Shown here: piece by piece, positions 1 through 11,884 of the stretch
Position numbering within the stretch: the stretch's first letter is position 1
How the letters are laid out: every line of letters starts with the position of its first letter
DNA from: Dicyema japonicum
Lineage: Eukaryota; Dicyemida; Rhombozoa; Dicyemidae
NCBI GenBank assembly: GCA_011109175.1
Contig: RDEW01000071.1
Span: 9,632 to 73,631, forward strand
Length of the DNA stretch: 64,000 bases
Reading direction: 5' to 3'
The notes under the pieces: generated by a model
The model's input: only the letters and a program-made list of their open reading frames with translations
Told to the model about the DNA's origin: nothing
Databases searched by the model: none
Position numbers and translations under genes: made by a program

Positions 1-395
1 TTTCTTTCTGATAATTTGATTTCTGAAAAACTAAAATTTAAATCATTTAAAAGTCATGATTATTCTACAAATCCACCTGTTTATTGAAATAACAAATCTC
101 CTGGTCGAAGAAAATTCGTGATCTTTATTTTTCCAAGTACTACATTGAGAGATAGATTTTTTAGAAAACGTTAAATAAAATAAATTTTAAAAGATTCTCT
201 CATTAATCCCTTGTTCATAACTTATGATATTGATCTTTTTCGAGTTTCTATTTTATTCAATTTTACGAGAAAGAAGCATAGGTCTTGATCCATAACAAAG
301 TAAACATTATAGTTAGTCCAATAGATGTACGTCACATTTCTTACCTTAATTTGATTAATACTAGTTTAATAACCAGGTATATAACAAATACTTTA
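1..395. repeat. Arm of long-distance inverted repeat
   Basis: This AT-rich segment reads as the reverse complement of 32925-33305, with scattered substitutions and small indels. Matching landmarks include the run around 55 (AAGTCATGATTATT), the run around 140-170 (GAGAGATAGATTTTTTAGAAA) and the run around 325 (GATGTACGTCACAT). No coding potential is visible. The repeat may extend beyond the left edge of the window, so its class (old DNA transposon, satellite or duplicated flank) cannot be decided. Confidence 0.8.
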
Positions 396-681
396 GCATA
401 TCTCGGTCATTATAGTGTAAAATGAAAATGATTTTATGTCAATAGGTGAAAATGTCGTAAAGGAGTCTTTCTAAACTACCATGCATATTTTAATATTCTA
501 GGAGTTCTGATAAAATTGAATAATCTTGACAACATCTTTACTGTCAACTTTATACTTAGTTATATATACACGTGGTGGTGTTGTTGTGCGTAATTGTATA
601 GCGAATAGTTCATTACCCACGGAACTGAACTGAAGAATTACTCATTACTACGGAACCTTATCATGAAGCGACGTTCACATC

Positions 682-2470
682 ATGGAGCAACACATGTTAT
701 ACACAAAAGACTGGACACAGTATGCTCATCATGTGGTTATACCAATGCACGCAAATATTGACTTTTCCGCTTGTCTTGCGGAGATTTTTTCCTCTTCGGA
801 TGTAAAAAATGTTTCAGCGGCTGCATGCTCGCTCTGCCTGTGGAACCGTAGTGTCTGCATGGACACTGTTCAGAAAACGCAGACGATCGTTCCAAACAAG
901 CCCGTCGAACCGAATGAACCTTAGGACCTCAATGATATGAACTCCCTTGTCGGATCTAATGAAATCCAAGAAGATTCCAATCAGGATCCTAATACATGCC
1001 TGGCTTCTGCAATTGACGATGCTCTCACGTCCAAAGACCAAGAGGCCTGGCTAAAATTCCTCAGTTTCATTTCACTGGCACTTGGAATTCCATTTATCGT
1101 CTCAAAATAAGATCAACGGAACATAGAAGAAAGTACGACACTTGGGAACTCTTTTTCCTCGAAAATGAAGAAGATCCACCAAGACGGAAGTCCTGAAACC
1201 AAAGCACTCTAATGCCAATCCTCCGTTTTCTTTGAATGGTCCGGACAAACAAAGAGAGAGAGTAAATCGTAAACTATTTGAAGGCGACGTCCGATTGGCG
1301 TTGTTGTCTGCGACGATACGTTATTGGCCGTAACCTTGAAGACCTTGAACTACTCAGACGAAAACATCCATGTCCCCCGGCAGATTACCGCTCATTCGTA
1401 CTTCCGGGAAATGTGCCAAGTGCGAAACGCCGAGTAGCAGTGGAGTACTCGATGGCTTACGGCCAGATCACATCACGGATATTGCTACGGAGGCTACTGC
1501 AGAAGCTGGCTGCAACCTTGTCAAATCAATTACAAAACTAGTTATGCGTATATTGAACGGAGACATTCTTCCTCACGCATGGGAGATTTTTTTCAGTGCA
1601 TATCTACTGGCCATTCTAAAAACCCGAAGGTGGGTCCGCCCTATCGCGGTCAGCAACTATTTCAGAAGAGTGACACAGAAAATCGCATGCAGCATTGTCT
1701 GTCTTATAATATCTAAATAATTTTCCCCCTCCAACTATGAGATCGGTGTAAGGAATGGATGCTAGTTGGCAGTGCATGCTGCGAGGTGTTTTTTTTAAAG
1801 AAAGACAAACAAAACCCACACATTGGGGTCAAGCTGGACATTTGCAATGCCTTCAATACACTGCGAGAGATCAAATTTTCGAAACTACAAGCAAACGAGT
1901 CCCAGAACTTATTCCATTCGTCTACCTCGCTTACGGACAGTATTCGAATTGGAATCGCACAGCACCAAGGAGTTGATGTATGAGTCGAAAATCAATGCTG
2001 TTGTGGGGGAATCGTCAATGCCAAAGGGTTGCATCGGCTTTCGTGCAAAAGGAGTACGGGCAGAGCACCCCACCATGCTGCTATGAATAACATTGTCATG
2101 CTTGCTCTTGAAGTTGCAGGCTTCCCGGCAGTGCGGAGCCCGTTGGATTGGACCCCGGAGATGGCAAAAGATGGGATTGACTAACAATCTTTCCATTCAC
2201 TAAGGGAAACTCGCTCGTATAGAATACAATATTGTGAATTTTTTCTCGAACTTGAAGGTACTCAGCGGCGCATTCTACTGGATGGGAGCCGATCTTGGAG
2301 GGAAAATCAAGATGGCGAAATTAGAGACCGCTTTCGTTTTTAAGGAAATCGGGGTGGGAAATTGGCCCACTGTAGGAAAGACGTGCTGGAAGCGATCTGG
2401 CTAACGCAACGAATTGGGATTGAGTTGTCTGCAGAAACGCTAACTCCGTAGTGTCAGCAGCCGCTCTTCC
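682..2470 (+). pseudogene. Decayed RLE-type LINE, copy A (RT remnant plus nuclease domain)
   Basis: This is a frameshifted, stop-ridden remnant of a non-LTR retrotransposon polyprotein. In order it shows an EGDVRLAL segment (about 1280), KHPCPPADYRSF (about 1350-1395), an N-terminal RT segment with DGLRPDHI (about 1450), a WVRPIAVSN motif (about 1630-1660), RT motif A read as VKLDICNAFNTLR (about 1830-1870), and then directly the zinc-knuckle/nuclease part with NAKGLHRLSCKRS (about 2020) and a degraded GDGK region (about 2155-2170). RT motifs B and C and the thumb are missing between about 1925 and 1935. The same internal deletion is present in the copy at 25437-26890, so the loss preceded the duplication. 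The 5' limit is uncertain. Confidence 0.75.
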
Positions 2471-2484
2471 TCGTTAAATATTAT

Positions 2485-2730
2485 TAATAACACATTCACG
2501 AAAGCCATAATATTTATAGTCCCTTATGTGCAGCAAAAAATCCAAGAGAAAGAGTTAGCTTACTGAAGGCTTTTATGTTCTTAGCCAGATCCCTCAGTGT
2601 GTCAAGGTCATTAGTAGATGCTAGTGTTATTTTTTGCCTTTCAGATCGCCTTGTAAAACGACCAGGAGGGTTGTTCTGGTCTTCCATGAAAGCGATTTAC
2701 ATGGGAGTAGTAATCATCCATGACAATATT
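2485..2730 (-). pseudogene. CR1-like LINE C-terminal tail
   Basis: Read on the minus strand this gives a degraded GRPR...LVVLQ.DLK segment followed by TNDLDTLRDLAKN. This matches the better preserved tail at 63665-63946 (GRPRITLP...DDLDTL). It is followed by a short 3' UTR with TATAAATATTATGGCT and a TAATAATA-type tail, which also appears at 7000 and 10940. Only the last part of the element is present, as expected for 5' truncation. Confidence 0.6.
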
Positions 2731-3312
2731 TGCAATATTCGGATTTGATTTTTGCGGAGATGGATTCTGGTAAAGTACTGTCTGTTTATGATTGAGGGAG
2801 AATGCCATTGACGCATGTTGTATCTGAATCAGATATTGTTGCTCAGGACCTTTCCGGTGCTTTTTAAGCTGACATAAAGCTTTTTTATCTTAATCGTTTT
2901 CAAACATCCATTGATTTTTTTTGGCTCAAATAAACTCCTATTGAATCAAGTAATTGGACCTAAACCGTGCACTACTTACATTTGTTGTTTATCCATTTTT
3001 ATTTAATCATTTAGATGGTTTGATCCATTTTTTATTTAATCACATTTGTTTGTATTTCTGAGTTCTTCAGGAATCCAATTCTTGAATCAGACATTCTTGC
3101 ATTTTGACCTGTAATCCGTGTACAGCGTGTAAGATAAGAAAGCTAGATCTGTTTGCAGAGGAAAACCGGTCGAGTTAGTTCAAGTAATATGCGAATACAA
3201 GTGCCATCCTACTGATTTTTGGATTCCTAAAGAGACATGCTTCAAAAAAAGAAATTACAAGATAAACTGTATTATTTATTTTTGTTTTAATTTTTTTAAC
3301 AATTAAACAAAT
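2731..3312. other. No gene seen; AT-rich spacer shared with duplicate
   Basis: This stretch has no ORF or recognisable motif. It is repeated almost unchanged at about 27140-27735, inside the second copy of the segmental duplication. Confidence 0.6.
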
Positions 3313-3313
3313 G

Positions 3314-3990
3314 TCAGTTGAGGAAGCCTGCTGCGTGGATTGCGAACGAGTTCCCTCGGAGTATGGCTATTCCATCTTTTGTCTTAGCCATAACCCTTCT
3401 CGTTGATCCCTTTTCTTTCTGGCAAGCAATCCTCCGAGTTCTTCCAAGAATTCAGCCGTCATTGGACCAACGGCTCCCGATGATTCGGTCGCAACAGGAG
3501 TAAATCGGTAGCGATCCCCGAGGCAAGAATATTTCTTGATTTTTAGGTTTTCCGCGGTCGAAGCAGTTGCTCCAGGTTTCTGAACAGATTTAAAAATGTT
3601 CGTGCTTGAGAACGTGTCTATGCAAGTTGCGTCCCAGACCAAAGATCTTCCAGACGTGAAGGGGAAAAGGGTCATCCCGTCAGGTCTCTTCCCATCTCCT
3701 CGATCAAGACCCACTGGTTCAAGCTGTGCTGGGAAGCCTGAAGCCTTCAGAGCTCTGACGATCACATCATTCAGAGCGGCATGACGTGGTCCCCTTCCGG
3801 CGCTTCTTCTGCAGGACAGCGGGTGCAATCCTTTCGCATCGACTGTTTTCCCGCATCGGCATCGGTGCTACTGGCAAACGTCTAGTCCCAGCCTTTGTCC
3901 GATTCCAATCCTCAAAGAATCGTCGTCCAAAAAGGTCCCGAGGTTTGGGCAAGGTATTGCACCAAGCCATGCTCCACTCCCTCGACATGA
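3314..3990 (-). pseudogene. RLE-type LINE C-terminal nuclease domain
   Basis: On the minus strand it reads a zinc knuckle (HPLSCRRS, about 3810-3830), [35 protein letters not shown] and ATESSG, then an LRQK end. These are the C-terminal knuckle and restriction-like nuclease (PD-(D/E)XK-type) motifs of LINEs. The RPD and WDAT acidic residues are intact. A missing G near 3374 shifts the frame relative to the copy at 27736-28373, which reads on to a GFLN end, and another shift near 3830 breaks the N-terminal side. It lies in opposite orientation to the RLE element just upstream. Confidence 0.75.
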
Positions 3991-4265
3991 AGCTATTTAT
4001 TTTTTAGTGCTGTAAATATCTTAGTCAATAATATTTAACCAATAAAAAGCAATTTGTAAATATAAAAGTAGTTTTCACAAAAAAGCAAATACTCTTCCTT
4101 TGTAAATCGTTCCTTAATCGCCTGCAAAAACTTTTAAGTAGTTGGAAGAGTTATTAAATTAAAATTAATTCAAGAGACCACTGTTAAACCGAAAAATACT
4201 AAACTAACTGATCCTGATGAATTGGATCAAGGCTCTCATCTTTTCTCGGTTTTTATCCCTTGAGC

Positions 4266-4620
4266 CTACACATGTTCGTTGCGGGCGAGCACTTCTTTTT
4301 TGGCATTCGTGTCTATTTTTGTTTTTTCGATTAGTGTCCCCATGGGCGACGTCGTGATTTGATGTTTTTCCACTGAATACCATCTCTCAGTTAGTTTAAA
4401 TGCCCTTTTTTTGGTTTCGGAGATTTTCTGGATGTTGTATAAGAGGCCAGTGGTCTCCATGAAGTACACGCATATGAAATGCATGGTACGATGTACTGTG
4501 AGTAGAACGTTTTAAGTATAGGGTGATGTCCAATTTTCCATAGACCTGTTAGGAATTTCAGAAGGTTTATTTTCTTCTCACAGTTGTTCAGCACGTTAGT
4601 GACGTGTCTCGAAAAGTTCC
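4266..4620 (-). pseudogene. Jockey-like LINE fragment, post-RT region
   Basis: Minus-strand frames read LNNCEKKINLLKFLTG, HPILKTFYSQYI, ISYACTSW and ETKKRAFKLTERW, the usual sequence after the RT thumb of jockey/CR1-type elements. A frameshift near 4430 separates the two halves. The paralogous copy at 28660-29030 confirms the reading. Confidence 0.65.
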
Positions 4621-4925
4621 TGTGCGAAAGTCAAGCCAATGTTTTTTGCCATTTGCTGACGGCATTGCCTCTTCCCACTGCAGTAACTTCTATTGTACTG
4701 TTTGACAATCTTTTGTCCTAAGTATAGAGAGTTGCAACAGATTTTTAGGTATTGATTGACATCCGATTTTCATTAAACCGCTCGAGTATTCGATCCATTT
4801 GTATTCTTTCTGTCACTGATTGGGTGTTCTGATCAATTGGCCACACATTATTTAAAAAAATTATTTTTACAAACCTTTTTCAATAATTTTATTAAAAAAT
4901 CAAAATTTCAAAATAAAAATTTTAT

Positions 4926-6045
4926 TTAAAACCTTGGCGGTCGAAGGACTCACCAGCCACCTACAAAATCCTGGATAAACTCATTCTCAATCAGATTATA
5001 CCTTACCTCACAGACGTTTCCTTTCTTCGAACATGGATTTAAAAAAGCTCGTTCCACAACTACCCACCTTACAACCTGACAAAATTCATCAACGCAAACC
5101 TCGGCATCAGAAGACCATTATGTGTTCCATTGACATAAAAAAGGCTTTTACTCAATACCGAGGAACCTGGTCTCTAGGAAGATCTATGGCTCTAAAATCC
5201 CTAACAACCTGAAAATTTGGCATTCTAACTTCCTCAACAGACTAAGAGAAAAAGCAATCTCCAATTCCACATCTTCAATTACTAAATTTCTACCGAACGG
5301 GGTCCCCCAAGGATCTTTCTCTCCCATTCTATTCAACCTGTTCATGAACGACACGCTTTCTTACAGCTGCGACAATACCCTATTCTCGATTACATCGACG
5401 ATTTAATCCTGTGACCAAGAGTCAGTGCATCTACACAGCGGATACCCGCTTACAAGAATAACTGGATAACCTGAACTGTTGGCTTACAAAAAACCAACTA
5501 CACACAAGTTCTATAAAGTCGTGCTCTATGATCTTTACTTCCAATAGAAGATTGACTAACACGGCGCCTCCATTGACCCTAAATGGAATAACAATCCCCT
5601 CCACAAATTCAACCAAAATACTGGGGGTCACATATGACTCACTATTGACCTTCAGCAAATATGTGAGCAACATAATCTCCTCTTCCCAGAGAAAATTAAT
5701 TTTGTAAAAACTCTACTTGGATACTACAAGAGATGGTTCCACCCAACAGTAGATCATCTCTACTACCAATACATACTTCCGTCAATCAGTTACTCTGACC
5801 GGCATGGGGTACCACACCAACCTAAAGAAATTAAACTCCTTCCAAGAAACAGTAGCGAAAACCCTACAAAGATCCTCGTCATTAAAGCCAACCCCGTTCG
5901 AGGAACTCGTGAGGAGAACGGGAGCTCAGCCAAAACCTATAAACTTCCTAAATGTGATTCTTTCATACAGGAAGTATATCGTTACTCAGGAGGAACACCG
6001 ATGAAAGATGAGGCAGCTGCTCAAGGGCCGGGATTACCTGACGGC
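4926..6045 (+). pseudogene. Jockey-like LINE, 3' half (RT motifs B onward)
   Basis: Broken frames read KSWINSFSIRL, HGFKKARSTT, RT motif B as PNGVPQGSFSPILFNLF (about 5295-5345), a degraded motif C region (LFSITSTI, about 5380-5400), TKILGVTYDS (about 5610-5640) and the C-terminal stretch KLNSFQETVAKTL with TPFEELVRR and EEHR.KMRQLL (about 5825-6020). It is 5'-truncated and full of stops. Related copies lie at 24730-25436 and 29340-30236. Confidence 0.75.
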
Positions 6046-6984
6046 CCCTACTTTCCTTTGTCGGTGATTCGTGGTTTTTAAATTAAAATTAAAAAAAAGT
6101 ACACAGATGTTTCTAAATCCCACAAATAGTTCAGGAACAATTTTGGGCCAATTTAAGGGACTTATTAAAATTCCATAAATTATGCTAAGTGTAATTTTAC
6201 TATAAATTCCCAACTCAGTGGTTTCCTCAAATGGCCTCTCTGTTCTTGGTTTCTCTGTTGTTGGGAAAAATCTGTATTAAATTTTAATTCACATTCCTTA
6301 GTGTCTCTCATTCCACCACGTGGGTTTACTTATAATATTTAGATAACATGGAAGTCATCCTGAAGAACTCGCAAGGTAAACGATTTAGTTACTTTAGTAC
6401 AAATACATAATGGGGGATATATGGACTCAGGTTAGGGAGATCCTTGTACTTTAAAGGGTTAGAAAAAACTATGGACTCGGCAGTGAAAGCTTTGAGTGAG
6501 AAAATGGCAGGTTTAGTCGACTAAAAACGTTTTTAAGATGAGAAAATGAAGGAAATGTCTACTGAGATGATGTATAAGACAAACCGAATGACGAGAATGT
6601 CCAATGAAAGGACTAGAATGAGGGGGTCAGCGGGAAAATACTACAAGGGATCTGAAATGACCACGTCGGTTACAGAAACCGCCAAGATTATACTGGGAAC
6701 ATGGATTAATCACGCATAGTATTAATTACTAACAAGATTCGGGTTTGTCCTAATAAAAGAGCTTTAATGAATTTAAATAAATTTTTATTAATTCGAATTA
6801 ATTTATATTTTTATTATAAAATATTAGTTACAACTTGGTCTGAATTTGTGGTCTTTAATAATTTATAAAAGTTTCCTGAAGTCCTTGAAGTCGCTCGATT
6901 CCTGATAATCTCTGGCCTACTCGAGCAAAAATCTCCTTAACATATTAAATTTTTATCACTGAATTATTATTTAAACGCTTCGCG
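6046..6984. other. No gene seen; AT-rich intergenic DNA
   Basis: I find no ORF longer than background, no RT or transposase motif and no RNA gene here. This segment is absent from the second copy of the duplication. Confidence 0.5.
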
Positions 6985-7290
6985 AGAGCTATACTAATTA
7001 TAGCCCCGCATGTGGAGCAAAAGAAACAAGGTTAGATGTCATTTTTTCTGTTCCTAGCCAATGCTCTCATGTTGTCCAGGTCGTCGGAATTTTTTAGATT
7101 TCTTTTAATATTGACCAGGTCTTTTTGTAAAACTATTGGCAGTGTTGTTCTAGGTCTTCCATGATAGCGACCTTCTTGACTAACATAGTATGTTTCCATA
7201 GATATGTTTGGTGGGGATGTTAATTCATCCTCAGCACGTGTCTAAAGAGCTTCCATCGGGATTCCAGTACTTCTATGCTGATAGGTCTAG
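6985..7290 (-). pseudogene. CR1-like LINE tail
   Basis: The minus strand reads a degraded RWKLF.HVLRMN, then KDLVNIKRNLKN, DDLDNMRALARN and a 3' region with GGGGCTATAATTAGTATAGC. The order and spacing match the tails at 2485-2730 and 63665-63946. Confidence 0.55.
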
Positions 7291-7564
7291 TGCTGCATCT
7301 CTTATATAAAGCATTTCTCTAAATTCTCGTAGGCCAAGTAGTTCCTGTTATTTATGACTGAATATTTCTAAGAAATTCAATTTAAATTTTCTTGATTTGC
7401 ATATTATGATAATTATTTTATTATACATTTGTTCCAGTCCTGACATATCGCATGGGCAATCACGACATGAACAGCTTAAGCCAATTCCATCAAGAACAAC
7501 TAAGAAGAATTAAAATACACAATTCCCAAGAAAAATATCAATAGTTATAAGCCACTGGTTATTC

Positions 7565-7855
7565 TAAGTTCAAGATGGCGACTTTTGGTCACATCCTACG
7601 AATGGAAATACTCGTCCCACCGTACATTCTGATGGAACAAATACTCAACACATTCCGGTGGAGTATTTCTTGGAAGGCAGAGTTACTTTGCCTGCAGCAT
7701 TAATCGAAGATCTATCTGGAATAAACAAAAAGTTGCAAAGTAAAGAAAACCTTGATTCACTACGAGCGTGTCCATTCAAAATGTCCCCAATTAATTTTTT
7801 TCAAAGTTTTAGACAGTTCATCAATAAACATCACAGATATTATACAATTGATTGA
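7565..7855 (+). pseudogene. CR1-like LINE tail
   Basis: The plus strand reads FKMATFGHILRME and then frameshifts to VEYFLEGRVTLPAALIEDL followed by ENLDSLRA. This is the R(W/F)..FGHILRM...GR.TLP..L..DL...DSLR pattern of the CR1-like family here. The frameshift lies near 7650. Confidence 0.6.
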
Positions 7856-7979
7856 CATCTTTAGGTAAAAAAGTCATCTTTTTTAATATTTTTATATATC
7901 TTTAGAATGAAAGATTTATTTTAAACATGAGAAAAGGAAAATAATTATAAATGTTAACAGAATATAAGTTTTTTTCTGT

Positions 7980-8465
7980 ACAGTGTCGAATCCCTTGTTT
8001 ATGTCAATGGGGACCATTTTATCACGCATGTGTGGTGGGTAGCATTAACTACATCGACAATAAATTGAGATAGCGTAGTCAATACGTAGTAGTGGATCAT
8101 CCAGGACGAAAACCATATTGTAGTGCAGGTTGAGAAAGATCCGTAGTAACTGACTATTGTACAAGTTTTTCAAGAAGTTTTGAAAACGTGCTGGTAAGGT
8201 AGTTGGGCCTGTATACAGTAGGTTATCTCTTCGATGTTACAGTCTTCAATATTAGTTGGAAAAGAGAGTTACAAATCTTGGAGATAATATTGTTATATAT
8301 TTGCGTGAGGTAGCCAATTGCATAGTGGCTTAGGTGTTGTAGATGAATTGAAGATACTTTGTCAAGGCCGATGGCTCGTGAGCGCTCTAATCTGGGGATA
8401 ACCTCAGACTTGCTTATTTGAGAATTGTTTGTTGTAAGTTTCCTTATTCGGTTTATGGGCACGCA
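7980..8465 (-). pseudogene. LINE reverse transcriptase fragment (palm N-terminal half)
   Basis: Minus-strand frames read EVIPRLERSRAIGLDKVSSI followed by HLQHLSHYAIGYLTQIYNNI (the PG.D.(I/V).....L pre-motif region), then a degraded motif 1-2 region and VPIDINKGFDT at about 7990-8020. The last is RT motif A, with its aspartate kept. It ends just upstream of the 14-3-3 gene on the opposite strand. Confidence 0.6.
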
Positions 8466-8556
8466 TTGATAATTTAAAAAATTGTTATTAATTTTTTTAA
8501 ATAAAATATTAAATTTAATTTAAAAAATAAATCGCTTAGTGTTCCGATTTATCACA

Positions 8557-9537
8557 ATGAATTTAGAACAGAAAAGGAAAATTTTGATAGAAAAAGCAAT
8601 AATATACGAGAAAATTGACAGTTACAAAGAAATGGGAGAGGCAATGAAAGAAGCGATTTTGATGGACAAAGCTCTCCCGAGCATAACCGAGAGGAATCTA
8701 CTCTCCGTGGCCTATAAGAATATCGCCGGCGGAATTCGCTCAGCCTGGAGAGTCCAGACAACCTTAGAACATGGAAAAATGGATGACGTGAAAACTGATC
8801 AGGATATCCTTGAGCTCTCATTAATCCGAGAACTCAAATCCAAGGTGGAAAATGACCTTATCATCTTCTGCAAGGAAGTCATTGTAATGTTTTATTTACT
8901 ACAATTTTTAAATTATTTTTTTATTTTTTCAAATATTTTAACGTAACGTAAATAAAATTATTTTTAAAAATAATATTATTATTTAATTTATTATTTTATC
9001 TGTTTTTTAATTGATTTTTCTGATTTCTGGAAAATATAATTTATTGTTAATTTATTATTTATTTTAAATTAAATTTAAATATTTTAGGATTTAATAAATG
9101 AAATATTTTCTCGTGAATCAATGTCTAATGGGGATAAAACATTCTATTACAAAATGAAGGGCGATTACTATCGCTATATGGCTGAAATAAATCCCCCAAA
9201 CCTAGAGGGTTCATCTTTTAAGCATTTTAGAGATCATCTCAAACTCCCGACTTGCCTATGAGACGGCATTGAAGCTTTCAGTTGACTTTGAGGCCGATAA
9301 CCCCCTCAAATTGGGTCTTTTGTTGAACTATTCCGTTTTCAAGTACGAAATTGAAGGCCTTTCTGCTGAAGCCTGTGAAATCGCCAAAAAGGCTTTTGAC
9401 GATGCCTCCAAGATGAATTCGACGATCCCTGTGGAGGATGACCGTACAATCCTACTACAACTCCTCGATGATAACATCACTGTATATTTGGCTCTTTATA
9501 GTAGATTTGGACGGACAGTATTAATGCTAATATTTGA
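8557..9537 (+). CDS. 14-3-3 protein (four exons, 243 aa)
   Basis: Cytosolic dimeric adaptor that binds phosphoserine/phosphothreonine motifs. Exons are 8557-8883, 9088-9208, 9231-9481 and 9505-9537. Introns are 8884-9087 (204 nt), 9209-9230 (22 nt) and 9482-9504 (23 nt), all GT-AG. The spliced protein is 243 aa, close to the usual 245. Conserved blocks include RNLLSVAYKN (about 46-55), MKGDYYRYMAE (about 132-142), LGLLLNYSVF and LLQLLDDNIT, and the last exon restores IWTDS, the expected ..LTLWTSD-like end. Phosphopeptide-binding K54, R61, R138 and Y139 are present; the neighbouring family arginine is Ile60. The start is ATG 8557, since the upstream in-frame codons do not include ATG. Read without splicing, exon 2 runs into TGA and exon 3 into an unrelated tail. 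Flanked by LINE relics. I see no disabling mutation. Confidence 0.95.
8884..9087 (+). other. Long AT-rich intron of the 14-3-3 gene (204 nt)
   Basis: Donor GTAATG follows the EVI codons and acceptor TATTTTAG precedes GATTTAATAAAT. It is almost pure A/T, and about eight to nine times longer than the other ten supported introns of this window. No nested ORF or element is recognisable. Confidence 0.85.
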
Positions 9538-11486
9538 CTTTTTGGTGGATTTATTTGACTTTTTGTAAGCCTGTTTACCCGGGCTCTCACAATTTGCTTC
9601 TTTCTTTCCAAAATTTTTGAATTGACCGGTTGGATTAAATATAATTAGGCCCTTCCACCGACGACTAGTAATGTCATCTCAGCTTAGGCTGAACTCACAC
9701 TTTATGCTAATAAATCCAAGACATCGAAGGTGTTCCTAACTTCTCGTTTTTTGACTTGTGTCTTAGTCCCTGAGACAATCAGGTTCTGCTGTGATGAATC
9801 TCTGATACGACGTCACTCGACAATTTCAGAAGCATTGTAGGTACCTTCGACCGAAATGAACAGCAGTGAGATACAAACCCGGAACCATCTGGATTTGATC
9901 CAGCTATACACTGCCACCATTCGACTTGTAGGTCTATCGCTCCTGTTACCGAGTTTCTAAATATTTGGGGAATGGTATCTTATCGAACTCCCAGAATGTT
10001 TTGGGTAATATCTACTGGGATGCTCTTGTTATTGGAGGATTTTCTGTTTGATGTTTTATTTTCTTTACGTGTTGTAAAAAAAGTTGTAGCTGAGGGAACC
10101 ATAGGTTCACAGTATCCGTTTGTCGTGATAATTATTATTTATTTTTACTCCCGGATTCTTCAAATGAAGAAAACTGGTGGCTAACTACCAAAACTTTTCT
10201 ATTTCAAACTTCGTGTGTTCAATGTTTCATGAGTCTGTTATCTACTCCGTACTCGCAAAAGGGAAGACAAGCTCTTTCAAGACGGGTTAACTAAGTGATA
10301 ATTGGTTAGAATTGACTGAGACAAAGTCCCCCATTGAGTGATTATGAGAAAAGTCCCCTTTTCACTTAGCGATGAAAGCATATTCTTGCTATATTAGAGC
10401 ACTGCACAATATCTATTGTTGCTTCCAGTCAAGATACTAAGTTAGAGGCGTTTAGTTATTATTTTTCAGACGATAGCTTCGCACTACTGACTTTTCAGTT
10501 AAGTGCATGAACCAAATGTCTGACTCTGCAGTTCCTCACGTAATTTGCAGAATTACTGTTGCAACGACACCAATTCAGTATGGTAAAACTAACCTATTTC
10601 ACAATGGTCTGAACTCAGCTCACGTTCCGTGTTAGTAAGTGAACAATCCTACACTTTGCGATTTATGCTTTGCAATGATAGGAAGAGCCAACATCGAAGG
10701 ATCAAAAAGCGCCGTCGCTATGTACGCTTGGGCGCCACGGTTCCACCTATCTACGATGCTGAAAGGGCTTGACGAGTGACGCCGTCATCAGTGGATACTC
10801 ACTGCGGAACTGGATTGTTTAGAAAGTATCCACACACAAGAAAAAGACAAAAGAAGTGAAGATCATTCCTTGGTTCTACGATTAGTTAAAATTAACTTTC
10901 TTTACTTAAATAAAGTGTGTGTCCTGCCTATAAAATGTGTACGGAGCTATAAATATTATGGCTCTCGTAAAAAGGCTGTTAATATTATTATTGACTGAGG
11001 ACTAATGGGTTAAAAGAGAATGTGACATCTAACTTTTTTCTAGAGACTTAGTGTATTATTGGTGGAATAGCTAATTAATAATTCACCTGTTCCTCCAAAA
11101 GACAGGTTTGTTCAAATTCCTCCAATAACTCCCATAGAATACAGAATATTGTCATTTCAAACTTTGACATATCTGATGAATGAGAGATTACATTCACTTA
11201 TAAAAGATGAAGGTAGTTCATTCATTAGAGAAGCGTAACTAACACAATTAACCACGTGGTCAACTGGATAGTTCCCCAAATTATTTATTTACTCGAATAA
11301 CCGAGATAATAGTCATTTAATATTTCTTATTCAGGAGCACGAAGAGACCCAATATTAAGTCCACCCAGACACATAGGAAAAAAGAAAAAAAACATCCAAT
11401 ACTTATGTTGCGGGATCACTCCAGTAAAGTGGGAGCTACTTCTTTCTAACGTCACTATGACGATGAGCAGTACATTCCAAAATCTA
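9538..11486. other. Intergenic DNA after 14-3-3; one LINE 3' tail
   Basis: The first hundred bases are the likely 14-3-3 3' UTR; an ATTAAA lies near 9634. About 9650-9710 resembles 51910-51975 (CTCACACTTTA end), another dispersed LINE-type 3' end. At 10930-10995 (+) the run with TATAAATATTATGGCTCTCG followed by TTAATATTATTATTGA matches the 3' end of the CR1-like elements at 2485 and 6985. I recognise no gene; the ORF at 9972-10184 has no family features. Confidence 0.5.
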
Positions 11487-11712
11487 CATATTATTCACCC
11501 AGGATACACGAGAAAGAAGTTAACAGTAAACAACTTATTAAGTATATCCAGTTTCCACTGTTACAGAGTCCTTCAATGTCACACAAGTCCATACAGAACC
11601 GGCATAAAAGGGAAATGATGTCCATTCCTTGCAGTTGTGGAAACCCCTACAGTGGAGTGGGGAAGAGAAAATGATCCTTTTTGTGGCGCCACCTGAGACA
11701 GGTAGATCACAA
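11487..11712 (-). repeat. SINE-like dispersed repeat, copy 1
   Basis: This belongs to a family of five copies (also 20933, 47405, 57232 and 60968). Shared blocks, as read on the plus strand here, are the GGATACAC...GAAAGAAGTTAA start, GTAAACAACT, TATCCAGTTTCCACT, GCAGTTGTGGAAACCCCT, a short stem-loop and AAATGATCCTTTTT, ending near GGTAGATCACA. In the sense orientation, judged from the copy at 60968, the family ends in GGTTAATAAAT plus an A-rich tail. Confidence 0.7.
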
Positions 11713-11884
11713 TAATCTGATGAAGAATATTAATTAAATAAATTAATTGCTAATTAATATTTTATTTATATTAAATTTTTGGTTGAGGTACTGACGACGC
11801 TTCTATTTCACTGTCTTATTTGTATGTAACAAAACATTCAAATACAACTCACCCCTTGATGTGGGTAGTGGTACTAATTGCAAT

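Noticed and set aside
9482-9501. A 20-nt version of the last 14-3-3 intron ending at the first TAG
   Set aside because: It would put TAG directly in frame and lose the conserved tryptophan. The next AG, three bases later, restores it.
9482-9568. 14-3-3 ending in an unusual hydrophobic tail (LMLIFDFLVDLFDFL)
   Set aside because: This appears only if the last 23-nt intron is retained. Splicing gives the expected IWTDS end and TGA at 9535-9537.
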